In this document: positions 8,052-16,911 of the stretch, piece by piece
Layout: each line of letters opens with the position of its first letter
Numbering within the stretch: the first letter of the stretch is position 1
DNA from: a bacterium
GTDB lineage: Bacteria > UBP15 > UBA6099
NCBI GenBank assembly: GCA_029564595.1
Contig: JAKQPS010000001.1
Coordinates: 124,001-188,000 of the forward strand
Direction of reading: 5' to 3'
Length of the DNA stretch: 64,000 nucleotides
Position numbers and translations under genes: made by a program
Notes under the pieces: model-generated
The model's input: only the letters and a program-made list of their open reading frames with translations
The model's database searches: none
What the model was told of the DNA's origin: nothing

Positions 8052-10250
8052 ATGTCTAAAAACAACAAAAACAACTTTCGCGTTAATCTGGACCCGCTGT
8101 TCAAGCCTAGCAGGCTCGCTTTCATCGGCGCATCCAACAACAAGATGAAATGGGGCTACATCATCCTCGGCAACATCCTGTCGGGGAAATTCAAAGGCGA
8201 GATATGCCCGGTCAGCCTCAACGCCGACGAAGTTCACGGCATCAAAACGTATAAAACAATCGCCGATGTGCCGAAACCGGTTGATTTGGCGATGGTCGTC
8301 ACGCCCGCGAAGACCGTGCCGGGAGTTATCGAGGAGTGCGCTGCGGCTGGGGTGAAGTCGGTCATAGTGGTTACAGGCGGCTTCGGCGAGGTCGGGGAGG
8401 AAGGCGCGGCGCTTCAGCGCGAGATTGCCGCCTCCGCGGCGCGCAGCGGACTGCCGGTAGTCGGGCCTAACACAATGGGCATTTTTAGCGGCGCTCCGAG
8501 CCTCTACGCGCTTATGCCTCCGGTGCGGCCGGCTTCGGGGCACATAGCCTTCGTAGCCCAAAGCGGAAACCTCGGCACTCAGCTCATGGGGCTGGGGCAG
8601 GCGCGCGGCATCGGCTTCAGCAAGTTCGCCTCCAGCGGCAACGAGGCCGTCCTCGCTTGCGAGAACTACATTGAATATTTCGGCAAAGACCCGGAATCGA
8701 AAGTCGTCATGGCGTACATAGAAGGATTGTCTCGCGGGCGCGAGTTCATTGACGCCGCGATGGAAGTTTCCGGAGAGAAGCCTCTCATCGTGTTCAAAGG
8801 CGGAAAATCCGGCGCGGGCGTCAGAGCCGCAAAGTCCCACACAGGTTCGCTCGCCGGCGTCGAAGCCATATACGACGGCGTTTTCAGGCAGGTCGGAGCC
8901 ATTCAGGCCTCCACCCCGGACGAGATGCTCGACATCGCGCGCGCCATGTCCGAACTGCCTTTGCCGTCCGGCAACCGCGCGGGAATATTCACATGGGGCG
9001 GCGGATGGGGCGTGGTCGCGGCGGACGCCTGCGAAAGCGCCGGCCTCGTCGTACCTCCTCTCTCTCCTGAAACGGTCGCTGCCATCGACAAGCTTCTTCC
9101 TCCTTTCTGGAGCCGCAACAACCCAATCGACCTCGTCGGCACTCTTGACCGCACCGCTCACATGAAATGCCTCGAAGCCCTCGTCGCCGACCCGGCCATC
9201 GATTCCGTGCTGGCTCTCGGCTTGGTCGGAACAGCGGGCGTGTTCAGGATTTACGCGGACACGCCGGACGGCGTCTCCGAGGAATTCAACGTCTATGTCA
9301 AGGTGTTCGAGCAGGCGGACGAAATGTTCGAGAAACATATCCTCGGCCTGATAGAGAAATACGGCAAACCCATCATCGGCGTCACTATGGATTCCTACTA
9401 TAACTTCAAGAAGGACGGAAAACGGCGTCCGGTGGTGTTCAACGACCCGCACCGCGCGGCTCACGTGCTGGCCCGCATGACGGACTACAAGAACTATCTC
9501 GATTCGATTTCCGGCTCCCCGAAGTCCTCTTGCGTTTACGCAGCGTCGGACGGGCGGAACGGCGGAGCGGTCAAAGCCGATTTCCTCGAAGCCGCTCTTG
9601 CGGAAGGGCGCGACGCTTTATCAGAGCATGATTCGAAGCGGCTGCTCGCGTTGTACGGAGCGCCGACCGCCTGCGAGAAGCTTGTCCGCTCCCGCGCGGA
9701 GGCTGCGGACGCAGCGGAAGCTATCGGGTTCCCTGTCGTCCTTAAGGCCTGCCATCATACGCTCAAGCATAAAACCGGTCTCGGACTCATAGAGCTTAAC
9801 GTGTCGGACAGAGCTGAGACAGAGGCGGCTTACGACAGGATCATGGGCAACGTGAAGGGCGAGATCGACGGCGTGCTGGTTCAGGAGATGGTCACAGGCG
9901 GCAGAGAGCTTCTTGTCGGGATGGCAAGAGACGCAACATTCGGCCCGTGCGTTATCTTCGGCCTCGGCGGCATAATGGCGGAGGCGCTGCGGGATGTCGT
10001 TTTCAGGGCGGCCCCGCTCTGCGAGCGCGATCTGGCGGACATGATTTCCGAACTCCGCGCAAAAGATGTGATCGGGGATTTCAGAGGCTCGGCCACCGCC
10101 GATATGGCGGCTCTCGGCTCCGCGCTTCAGGCTGTAGGCAGAATCGGCCTCGAACATCCGGGCATTAAGGAGATTGATGTAAATCCGCTTATTCTCCGGC
10201 CCGACGGCACGATTGTCGCCGCAGACGCTCTGGTGACTCTCGGCGATTGA
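8052..10250 (+). CDS. Acetate--CoA ligase (ADP-forming), fused alpha-beta subunits
   Basis: 732 residues from the ATG at 8052; an upstream in-frame TTG at 8016 is part of the predicted -35 box and is not used. ADP-forming acyl-CoA synthetases make ATP from acyl-CoA, ADP and phosphate, a fermentative energy-conserving step. Order: CoA-binding Rossmann domain ('LAFIGASNNKMKWG', about residues 15-130), succinyl-CoA-ligase-like flavodoxin domains with the phosphohistidine motif 'KSHTGSLAG', then a C-terminal ATP-grasp domain (about 510-732) with 'GFPVVLKACHHTLKHKTGLG' and 'IDVNPLILRPDG'. Related proteins include protein acetyltransferases of the Pat type, but there is no GNAT domain here. It is followed by PhnD-like genes on the same strand after 230 bp. 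Confidence 0.92.
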   Translation: MSKNNKNNFRVNLDPLFKPSRLAFIGASNNKMKWGYIILGNILSGKFKGEICPVSLNADEVHGIKTYKTIADVPKPVDLAMVVTPAKTVPGVIEECAAAGVKSVIVVTGGFGEVGEEGAALQREIAASAARSGLPVVGPNTMGIFSGAPSLYALMPPVRPASGHIAFVAQSGNLGTQLMGLGQARGIGFSKFASSGNEAVLACENYIEYFGKDPESKVVMAYIEGLSRGREFIDAAMEVSGEKPLIVFKGGKSGAGVRAAKSHTGSLAGVEAIYDGVFRQVGAIQASTPDEMLDIARAMSELPLPSGNRAGIFTWGGGWGVVAADACESAGLVVPPLSPETVAAIDKLLPPFWSRNNPIDLVGTLDRTAHMKCLEALVADPAIDSVLALGLVGTAGVFRIYADTPDGVSEEFNVYVKVFEQADEMFEKHILGLIEKYGKPIIGVTMDSYYNFKKDGKRRPVVFNDPHRAAHVLARMTDYKNYLDSISGSPKSSCVYAASDGRNGGAVKADFLEAALAEGRDALSEHDSKRLLALYGAPTACEKLVRSRAEAADAAEAIGFPVVLKACHHTLKHKTGLGLIELNVSDRAETEAAYDRIMGNVKGEIDGVLVQEMVTGGRELLVGMARDATFGPCVIFGLGGIMAEALRDVVFRAAPLCERDLADMISELRAKDVIGDFRGSATADMAALGSALQAVGRIGLEHPGIKEIDVNPLILRPDGTIVAADALVTLGD

Positions 10251-10484
10251 CTCTTTCGCGTCAAAAACGCGCGACCGGGTTTATTCAAAAGTTTTTTACG
10301 CGGCGGATGGAAGCCATTCTCTTTTTGTTTTTTGAACTTTATATAATATTTTCCTAATACATGTCAGCAACATGGCTGTGTGGCCATATATATTGAAAAC
10401 AAATCGCGCGGGTGGCGGATTTCGCGCGTTTTGTGATAGAATCTGAACAAGTCATGCGTTCAGGAATCACGGGGGAGATAAACA

Positions 10485-11411
10485 ATGAGAATTAACGTTG
10501 CGATAGTGTTAGCGGCGTTGACGGTGTTTGCTTTCGGCTACGCGAATCAGGCATGCGCGCAGGCCAGATACACCGTCGGCATTCCTGTCGTCGCGGGCAT
10601 GGAAAACACTCAACTCGCTCCTCTGTTTCAGGAATTGGTGAAAGTGGTCGGCGGCAAGCTGGGCGTCAAGGCGGAGACCAAACTGATTATCTATGAACAG
10701 GGCGACGATATCCTGAAAAAAGTCCTCTCCGAGGTTGACTCGAAGAAGGTGGACATCACGCTTCTTTTCGGACAGGAGTATTCGGAGTTTCAGGCCACCG
10801 GACGAACGGACCTTATTCCCATCGCGACGTTGTCTGCGGCGGGGCAGGCTGTGCTTTCCAACTGCCTGTACGTGCGAAAGGGCGAATTCAAGAGTTTGCA
10901 GGAGTTGCGCGGCAAGAAATGGGCGGGGGCTAGTTACAGACCCACCAGATATCTTCTCTATAAAAAAGGAATAGACGAACCTCTCGACAAGTTCTTCGGC
11001 TCGATCGATTACGCCAATGATTCGCCGATAACTTTAATAGTGAAAGGTCTCGAAGAAAAGCAGTATGACGCGTTTGCGTCTTACGACAGCTTTGTGAAGA
11101 TTTCCGGCATGATGACGAAAAAGGACGTGTTCTTCGAGCCGCTCGTCTGCGAGAAATACGACCATTCATGGATATTTGTTGCCCGGAAAGAAATACCGGC
11201 CGCTACCATCGAGCAATTCAGAAAAGTTCTCATGGGCGCCGCAAAAGACCCGGACTTCGGGAAGTTCCAGTTCGCTTTTCAGATGGTGGCCGGCAAATTT
11301 CAACCTGTGAAAGCGGATGATGTGAAATTCGTGAGGCAGATCTTCGACTTAGGCATAAAGAACGGATGGCGCAAGGAAGAAAACGCGTTTTTTAAAAAAT
11401 TCAAGCCATAG
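10485..11411 (+). CDS. PhnD-like periplasmic substrate-binding protein, copy 1
   Basis: 308 residues with a signal peptide ending near 'NQACAQA'. It belongs to the PhnD/SsuA/transferrin-like fold (periplasmic binding protein type II) related to phosphonate or phosphite binders. Marks shared with the two following genes and with 40004-40936: 'LYVRKGEFKSLQELRGKKW', then 'LLYKKGIDEPLDKFFGSI', a 'DSP' turn, 'SWIFVARKEIP' and a C-terminal 'GWRKEENAFFKK'. A GGGAG site precedes the ATG. No permease or ATPase gene lies nearby, so its transporter or sensor partner is unknown. The ligand cannot be read from the sequence. Confidence 0.85.
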   Translation: MRINVAIVLAALTVFAFGYANQACAQARYTVGIPVVAGMENTQLAPLFQELVKVVGGKLGVKAETKLIIYEQGDDILKKVLSEVDSKKVDITLLFGQEYSEFQATGRTDLIPIATLSAAGQAVLSNCLYVRKGEFKSLQELRGKKWAGASYRPTRYLLYKKGIDEPLDKFFGSIDYANDSPITLIVKGLEEKQYDAFASYDSFVKISGMMTKKDVFFEPLVCEKYDHSWIFVARKEIPAATIEQFRKVLMGAAKDPDFGKFQFAFQMVAGKFQPVKADDVKFVRQIFDLGIKNGWRKEENAFFKKFKP

Positions 11412-11465
11412 AAAGCGGCAAACGGCGAATGTTTAGATAAAACAAACTGAATAGCGGAGGAACGA

Positions 11466-12425
11466 ATGGAAAGACAAACTAAGCACAGGTTTCTAGTGGC
11501 GGTTGCTGCCGTGATTGCGGCGGCATTGCTCGCGATCCCGGCGGCCACGCAACAGCCCGCAGAGAAATACAATCTTGCCGTGCCTATGATAGAAGGTTTC
11601 GAGCAGACGAAGTTCATTGAAATGATACAGCAGATGGGTGTCGCTCTCGGAAAAAAAATGGGATGCGACATCAAATCCCAACCGTTGGTTTTTAAATATG
11701 GTCAGAGGCTGATTGATCTCGTCAGGAGCGGCGTCAAGGCCGGCAAAATAGATATCTCATATATTAACGGACTCGAACACGGAGAAGCGCTTATTGCGGG
11801 CGAAACCGACTTGACTCCGGTTTTCATCCTCGGCATGCAGAAATCGACCGTGGAGAAAGCTTGTTTCTTCGTCCGAAAAGGTGAATTCAAAGACATATCA
11901 GAATTGAGAGGAAAAAAATTCAAGGCATCCCATCCGCTGTTGTCGCGGGCCATTCTATATAAAAATGGGATAGACGAACCGCTTGATAAGTTCTTCGGCT
12001 CGGTAGGCTACGCCACCGATTCGCCTCTCAACCCGTTGGTCGACGGGCTGAAAAATAAAAGCATAGATGTTTTCGGAACCTACCTGCACACAGTCTGGCT
12101 CGCCGGAGAACTCACGAAAAAAGACTCGATTGTCCAAGCCCTCGGATGCGAGGATGTGGAAAGCCACTGGGTGTTCGTCGCAAGGAAAGATATGCCCGAA
12201 CAGAGGAAGGCGCAACTCATCAAAGCCGCCACCACTGCTCACAAAGACAAGGAATTTGCTCAATTCCAGTTTGCGTTCACCATGATCAACGGCCACTTTA
12301 TGCCCGTGGATGATAAAGCGATCAAGATCAACAAGGAATACGCTTCGATGGTCAAAAAAGGCGGATGGCGCAAGGAAGAGGCCGAGTTCTTCAAAAAATA
12401 TCATCCGGGCTACAAAGGCAAATAG
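11466..12425 (+). CDS. PhnD-like periplasmic substrate-binding protein, copy 2
   Basis: 319 residues, tandem paralogue of the gene before it, 54 bp downstream with a GGAGG-type site. The signal peptide covers about residues 1-28. It has the same motif ladder: 'FFVRKGEFKDISELRGKKF', 'LYKNGIDEPLDKFFGS', 'DSP', 'HWVFVARKDMP' and C-terminal 'GGWRKEEAEFFKKYHPG'. Differences concentrate between the motifs, as expected if the copies bind different ligands. It is probably cotranscribed with copies 1 and 3. Confidence 0.85.
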   Translation: MERQTKHRFLVAVAAVIAAALLAIPAATQQPAEKYNLAVPMIEGFEQTKFIEMIQQMGVALGKKMGCDIKSQPLVFKYGQRLIDLVRSGVKAGKIDISYINGLEHGEALIAGETDLTPVFILGMQKSTVEKACFFVRKGEFKDISELRGKKFKASHPLLSRAILYKNGIDEPLDKFFGSVGYATDSPLNPLVDGLKNKSIDVFGTYLHTVWLAGELTKKDSIVQALGCEDVESHWVFVARKDMPEQRKAQLIKAATTAHKDKEFAQFQFAFTMINGHFMPVDDKAIKINKEYASMVKKGGWRKEEAEFFKKYHPGYKGK

Positions 12426-12445
12426 CCCGACGGGGGCGGCAAACC

Positions 12446-13387
12446 ATGAAAAAAAACTGTTTCATCGTCATTGCGGCAATAGCGTTGAGCGCTGTTTCAC
12501 AGTGCGTTTTTTTCACCGAGCGCTCGGAAGCGCGGGAGAAGTATGTTCTGAAACTGCCGGTGATAGAAGGTTTCGCAACGGATAAATTGATGACGATGTT
12601 TCAGGACATGGCCAAGGTTATAAGCAAGAAGATCGACGCGGATATCACAGTCGACAAGCTTACATTCAGGCACGGAGAAAGAATGGTCGCCGTCAGAGAC
12701 CTCGAAACGGGCGCGGCCGACTTTGCGTATCTTAACGGAATCGAGTTTGCGGAATACCAGCGAACTGGCAAGAAAGACCTGATGATGCTTTTCACATTGT
12801 CGATGAACAAATCGACGATATTGAAGCAATGCCTGTATGTAAGGAAAGGCGAGATAATGACAGTGGAAGCGCTGCGGGGCAAGAAATGGGGGTCTTCCCA
12901 GTTGCTTCCCACACGGTTCCTGTTATACAAAAAAGGCGTCAACGAGCCGATTGATAAGTTCTTTTCATCCGTGCGGTTCGTGTCCGACGCGCCGATACCG
13001 AATATAGTGGCGGCTCTGAACTCCAAAGAGATAGACGTTTTTTCAGCCGCCGAATCAGCGGTAAGGCTTTCCGGCGAACTGAACAAGAAGACCGCCACTT
13101 TCGTTCCATTGTATTGCGAGCCGTTCGAGAGCACATGGGTGTTCGTGGCCCGTTCCGGCGTGCCTTCTACGGTGGCCCTTAAACTGCGCGACATAATGAC
13201 CACCGCGCACAGGAATCAGGAGTTCAACAATTTCAAGTTCGCGTTCGCCATGATAGACGGCAACTTCACCGCTCTCGACGAGAGAGCAAAGAATCTCAAT
13301 GATTCCACGTACGAGCTTATAAGAAAGAACGGCTGGCTTAAGGAAGAGGACGCGTTTATCAAGAAACACATGCCTCGCGCGAAGTGA
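12446..13387 (+). CDS. PhnD-like periplasmic substrate-binding protein, copy 3
   Basis: 313 residues starting at the ATG at 12446, 20 bp after copy 2; a longer in-frame reading would run into copy 2 and lacks a ribosome binding site. A signal peptide (about 1-30) is followed by the family motifs 'LYVRKGEIMTVEALRGKKW', 'LLYKKGVNEPIDKFFSSV', 'STWVFVARSGVP' and C-terminal 'GWLKEEDAFIKKH'. It ends the tandem array. The hairpin at 13476-13505 lies about 90 bp downstream and may also stop these transcripts. Confidence 0.85.
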   Translation: MKKNCFIVIAAIALSAVSQCVFFTERSEAREKYVLKLPVIEGFATDKLMTMFQDMAKVISKKIDADITVDKLTFRHGERMVAVRDLETGAADFAYLNGIEFAEYQRTGKKDLMMLFTLSMNKSTILKQCLYVRKGEIMTVEALRGKKWGSSQLLPTRFLLYKKGVNEPIDKFFSSVRFVSDAPIPNIVAALNSKEIDVFSAAESAVRLSGELNKKTATFVPLYCEPFESTWVFVARSGVPSTVALKLRDIMTTAHRNQEFNNFKFAFAMIDGNFTALDERAKNLNDSTYELIRKNGWLKEEDAFIKKHMPRAK

Positions 13388-13475
13388 TAATGACGGCATT
13401 GGCGGGAATGCGGTCCCTGCGTCCATTGCGTCTTGTTTCCGATAAGAAATCCGAGATGTTTTTTTTAAGCAATTA

Positions 13476-13505
13476 AAAAGGGGACGTTTCGCGAGAAACG
13501 CCCCC
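13476..13505 (-). terminator. Rho-independent terminator of the SWIB gene
   Basis: A GC-rich stem GGGGACGTTTC / GAAACGCCCCC (one mismatch) with a GCGA loop is followed on the minus strand by CTTTTTAATT. It lies about 50 nt beyond the SWIB stop codon. The hairpin could also act on the plus strand for the PhnD-like array, though the U-tract there is poor. Confidence 0.8.
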
Positions 13506-13554
13506 TCCTCTTATCTCCATTATTGTTTTAAATCGACGCGTTTTATTCAGCGCA

Positions 13555-13926
13555 TCACACAGTGTGCGCTTTGATGTATTTGCCGAGCTCGAACATGCTG
13601 GCCTGTTTCTTTCCGCCGAAGAACGGTTTGAGCTTGTCGTCAGCGTTGATCATTCTTTTGTTCTTCGGGTCCTGAAGGTTATTCTTCTTGATGTACTCCC
13701 AGAGTTTCTTGGTGATCTGGGTGCGGGGCAGAGGCTTGGAACCCACGAGGGCGCCGAGGACGGCGTCCGGCTGCACGGGTTTCATGAATTCCGGGTTCGG
13801 AGCCCTTTTTACTTTCTTTACGACTTTTTTGACGACTTTCTTCGGCGCCGCTTTTTTGGCAACCTTTTTTACGACTTTCTTCGGGGCCGCTTTTGTGGCA
13901 GCCTTCTTCACAACTTTCTTTGCCAT
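13555..13926 (-). CDS. SWIB/MDM2-domain protein with lysine-rich histone-H1-like tail
   Basis: 123 residues. Residues 1-41 are almost only Lys, Ala, Val and Pro in repeats of the KKVVKK / KKAAPKK kind, resembling H1-like DNA-compacting tails. Residues about 44-123 are a SWIB domain: 'FMKPVQPDAVLGALVGSKPL', 'KKLWEYIKKNNLQDPKNKRM' and 'DDKLKPFFGGKKQASMFEL'. Bacterial SWIB proteins occur in chlamydiae and some other lineages and are thought to affect chromatin or topoisomerase function; the role here is inferred as nucleoid association. It has its own strong promoter (13960-13988), an AGGAGG site and a terminator, so it is a monocistronic and probably well-expressed gene. Confidence 0.9.
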   Translation of the reverse strand: MAKKVVKKAATKAAPKKVVKKVAKKAAPKKVVKKVVKKVKRAPNPEFMKPVQPDAVLGALVGSKPLPRTQITKKLWEYIKKNNLQDPKNKRMINADDKLKPFFGGKKQASMFELGKYIKAHTV

Positions 13927-13959
13927 ACGTTCCTCCTAGAAAAAGTTTTGTTGTGAGCG

Positions 13960-13988
13960 ATTGTATCACTGTGAAAATGGGGTGTCAA
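13960..13988 (-). promoter_or_regulatory. Sigma-70-type promoter of the SWIB gene
   Basis: On the minus strand: TTGACA, 17 bp spacer, TACAAT. Transcription should begin near 13953, giving a short leader with AGGAGG directly before the ATG. Confidence 0.85.
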
Positions 13989-14136
13989 TAGAGGGACAAG
14001 ATAATTTCATAGGGAAAACGCCATGTTTTCCCTATGAAAAAGATCGCGCGGACGCGGGGCTGGCGCGCAAGGGCTTGAAAGGTGTAAAATATGTCCATCG
14101 GGAAGGCCCGCCGAGGCGGGCGCGCTGGAGGCTCGG

Positions 14137-14418
14137 ATGGGCGATTTCTTTCAGTTTCTCTCTGTGTATGACGACGCTCAGGTTGCAGGCGTCTTGAGCG
14201 AGGAAAGCGCGGATATCGCCGCAGCCGCTCTTGGAAATCTTCCTCCTGATAGGGCCGCCGCCATTCTCAGACGACTGCCGAAAAAGGATTCGGCGGAAGT
14301 GTCTCTGAAACTTGCTCGAGCGGAAAGCGTGGATCAATCCGTCATGGCCGCAATGGAGCGCGCCCTGCGAAAGAAGTTCTTCAGCGTTATCTCCGGCGCG
14401 CCCAAAACAGGAGAATAG
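14137..14418 (+). CDS. Stand-alone FliG middle-domain-like / MgtE_N-like protein
   Basis: 93 residues with GGAGG 5 nt before the ATG. It has the helical repeat 'ADIAAAALGNLPPDRAAAIL', then 'RRLPKKDSAEVSLKLARAES' and 'VDQSVMAAMERALRKKF', closely following the middle domain of FliG ('ialiLs.L.pe.Aa.vl..Lp.e...ev..RiA.m..v.pevl.evE..L...l'). FliG is the flagellar C-ring protein of about 330 residues; here only one domain is present, with no torque-generating C-terminal domain. It lies about 0.8 kb from a flagellin gene. Possible jobs are a C-ring adaptor or a motor regulator; MgtE-N-like function is an alternative. Confidence 0.6.
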   Translation: MGDFFQFLSVYDDAQVAGVLSEESADIAAAALGNLPPDRAAAILRRLPKKDSAEVSLKLARAESVDQSVMAAMERALRKKFFSVISGAPKTGE

Positions 14419-14488
14419 ACGGCGGCGCAATGAAACAACGCCGTTCCGTTCTCTCTGTAATTTCTTCGGATTGCTCTAGTAAAACGAA

Positions 14489-14953
14489 CTATCTTCCGAA
14501 TGTCCCCATTAGTTGTGTTTCCGCGAAAGACAGTTTTTTGACGACCGCCCAGACATTTTCGATGCTTGCGGCAGGCGGAAGCCCGGACGGTTCTGACAGC
14601 GCGAATAGTTTGAAGAAGTATCTGTGAACGGGGCCGGGAGGAGGGCATGGGCCTCCGTAGCCAGTCGTCCCATAGCTCGTCAATCCCTGCGAAGCGTTAA
14701 TCGAAGCGACCTTAGCTCCTCTGTCCACGTTCTCCGGCAGCGACGTCGTGTCCGGGCTTATCCTGTAAATCGTCCAGTGCGTCCAAGTCCCCATCGGAGC
14801 GTCGGGGTCGTCCATAATCAGCGCAAGCTCGGCAGTCCCGCTTGGGGGCGCGCTCCAATGCAATTCAGGAGACACATCAACGCCCTTGCAAGTGTGTCTG
14901 TCGGGTATGCGCTGATTTTCACTGAATGCGGGGCTGCTCAGTGTCCAGCTCAT
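14489..14953 (-). CDS. YbhB/YbcL family Raf-kinase-inhibitor-like (PEBP) protein
   Basis: 154 residues. Phosphatidylethanolamine-binding-protein fold; the bacterial members are small cytoplasmic or periplasmic proteins of uncertain function. The signature 'LIMDDPDAPMGTWTHWTIYR' and 'GYGGPCPPPGPVHRYFFKL' (ligand pocket residues D-P-D and the GPxPPxGxHRY motif) are intact. There is no signal peptide, so it is cytoplasmic. It appears monocistronic between the FliG-like gene and the flagellin gene. Confidence 0.93.
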   Translation of the reverse strand: MSWTLSSPAFSENQRIPDRHTCKGVDVSPELHWSAPPSGTAELALIMDDPDAPMGTWTHWTIYRISPDTTSLPENVDRGAKVASINASQGLTSYGTTGYGGPCPPPGPVHRYFFKLFALSEPSGLPPAASIENVWAVVKKLSFAETQLMGTFGR

Positions 14954-15249
14954 GTTCCCTCTTTCCCCGGCGGCCGCGCGGGCTTTATGCCGCCTTCACT
15001 GTGTCGGCGAGTTCGCCGCTCCGCGACGGATCTGGAGAACGGCAACGGCGGAGTCGTTTCCAATCCCGCGTCTGACATCTCCTGTAGCTCGGCGCCCGGC
15101 CTTGACCGCCGCCCACAACCCGCGCGTCTCCCGCGCTTTTTTCAAGTTTCGATTGCGCTTATTCTATCATTATGACGCGCGCGTTCAACACTTCGGCAAA
15201 AAAACAATTAGGTCGAGAAGTCTGAGAAGCCGGACTGCATCATGAAACA

Positions 15250-16911
15250 TCAGGCTAATGACATATCGATCAAATCCAACACCGTCGAGCCGTTGATGGA
15301 CGAGCTTTGTGCGAGAACCGAAGTCGCGCTTTGAGCGAGAATGTTTTCTTTGGTCAAAGAAAGCGCTTCGCTCGCGATGTCCGCGTCAAGTATCGCGCTC
15401 TTCGAGTTTTCGACGCCGATTATCTGGGCCGCAGTGTCGTTTGCGATATGATTGAGAACTCGCTCCTGTCTTCCGATGAGAGAAAGGGCGTTGCTAAGAG
15501 CGCCGATAGCTTTGTCGGCGACCGAAATGGAGCGTTGAGCCGAATCCGCGTTAGCGACGTCCACGAAGAGCAGATAGTCGAGAGCGCCGCCGACACCCCA
15601 AGGGGTCTGCGCGTCTTTTCTGAAACTGTCCCCGTTGTCCGTGCCAACCTGCAGATACCATGAATTCGACTGAACCTCGTTGGGAGGGTTGGATGTCCAT
15701 GCCATGCCGTTCGTGTCGACTGTGAGATGTTTCCCGTTGTTTATGTAGTCGTTGGACCAAGCGTCCGCCGCCGTTTCGAAATCCGCGAAAGAGGCGTATG
15801 TGTCGGCAAGAACGGTTTCGACGGCTGTGTCGAAGTCGGAGCCGTTGATTACTTCCTGCGCGATTTCGCGCATGCGGCTTGCGCCGAATTTTTCTACGAT
15901 GAATTTCCCGGCTAAGGCCGCCTCGGCGTATTGATTAGAGTCAGCCGGAGCCGATGTCAGCCCGCCGCCGATGGCGGCGAGAACTCCGGCTTCATTGCCA
16001 GTTATGCGCCTGTCAGCTTCTCCCGACACCATCGCGGCCAGCATCTCCTGTCCCCAAGCCGAGCCGCCTCCGCCTCCTAGAGCTATAAACACCGCGTGCG
16101 TCATCTCATGGACTACGACCATCTCCATCGTGAAACCGTGAACAGCCGGGTCGTAACCGAGAAGTTCGGACAACGGACCCGGCCCGTCGGGATCGAGAAA
16201 ATCTTCCACGTCGAAGTTCATGACCATATTGCCGGGAGCGCCGCCCCCGGTCGCCAGCGCGCCTCCGTTGCCGTCGATCTGGCTGAAGTTTATCGTAAGA
16301 TTAAACGATGGGTCGGGCGAAATGCCCAACATGCCGAACACTTTCTCGACGGCGCGGTTGGTCATCCTGACCACCCTGTCCGCCATTTCATCGTATTCAG
16401 CGTCTCCGGGGGCCGCCGGCGGAGCCGGCCCGGCCCATGTATGGTTGACTGTGGTCGAATTTAAATTCGTCGTTACCGAATTCTGGCCTTCATAATTTGA
16501 AGTCACGCTCTTCGTGTTGAATTTGGTGGCTTGCCCCGTCCGGTTAATTTCATTCTTCAGTGATTCGATTTCAGCTTGTATTTTTGCGAGGTCGGAGGCG
16601 GTAAGAGTCGCTTCATTCGCGCCTCGCACGCAAAGGTCTCGGATTCTTTGAGTCATATCTGATATTTCTCTAATGCCGCCTTCCGCCGTGCGCAACATGT
16701 TTATGCCGTCCTGAATATTATGCATGCAGACGTTCAGGCCGCCGATCTGCGCTCTCATGCCGCTTACGATGGCGAGTCCGGACGGATCGTCCGCCGCCCG
16801 GTTTATCCGAAGCCCGGAAGACAGTCTTTGCATCGCGACCGCAGCCGCGCTATGCCTTGAGTCAATGTCATTCAGGGATCTCATCGCGGCGATGCTTGTG
16901 TTTATTATCAA
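15250..16911 (-). CDS. Flagellin with inserted HExxH metallopeptidase domain (flagellinolysin type)
   Basis: 553 residues from a TTG start at 16911, which gives the usual flagellin opening 'MIINTSIAAMRS'; an AAGGAA site lies upstream. Residues 1-150 are the N-terminal D0/D1 flagellin region ('QRLSSGLRINRAADDPSGLA', 'RDLCVRGANEATLT'), and about 455-553 the C-terminal region ('ENSKSAILDADIASEA', 'NILAQSATSVLAQ'). Between them is a ~300-residue insert with the zinc-peptidase motif H268-E-M-T-H272, followed by 'WGQEMLAAMVSGEADRR', where E289 is the probable third zinc ligand of a gluzincin. This matches the described flagellinolysins, flagellins that polymerise while displaying protease on the filament surface. 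It has a sigma-28-like promoter at 17064-17090. Confidence 0.9.
   Translation of the reverse strand: MIINTSIAAMRSLNDIDSRHSAAAVAMQRLSSGLRINRAADDPSGLAIVSGMRAQIGGLNVCMHNIQDGINMLRTAEGGIREISDMTQRIRDLCVRGANEATLTASDLAKIQAEIESLKNEINRTGQATKFNTKSVTSNYEGQNSVTTNLNSTTVNHTWAGPAPPAAPGDAEYDEMADRVVRMTNRAVEKVFGMLGISPDPSFNLTINFSQIDGNGGALATGGGAPGNMVMNFDVEDFLDPDGPGPLSELLGYDPAVHGFTMEMVVVHEMTHAVFIALGGGGGSAWGQEMLAAMVSGEADRRITGNEAGVLAAIGGGLTSAPADSNQYAEAALAGKFIVEKFGASRMREIAQEVINGSDFDTAVETVLADTYASFADFETAADAWSNDYINNGKHLTVDTNGMAWTSNPPNEVQSNSWYLQVGTDNGDSFRKDAQTPWGVGGALDYLLFVDVANADSAQRSISVADKAIGALSNALSLIGRQERVLNHIANDTAAQIIGVENSKSAILDADIASEALSLTKENILAQSATSVLAQSSSINGSTVLDLIDMSLA

Noticed and set aside
8043-9464. A 473-codon open frame on the minus strand opposite the acyl-CoA synthetase gene
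   Set aside because: Antisense shadow of a confident gene; composition is His/Arg-rich and nonsensical.
10339-10446. Promoter boxes (TATAAT near 10340, TAGAAT near 10437) before the PhnD-like array
   Set aside because: No -35 at suitable spacing could be matched to either; I left the promoter unassigned.
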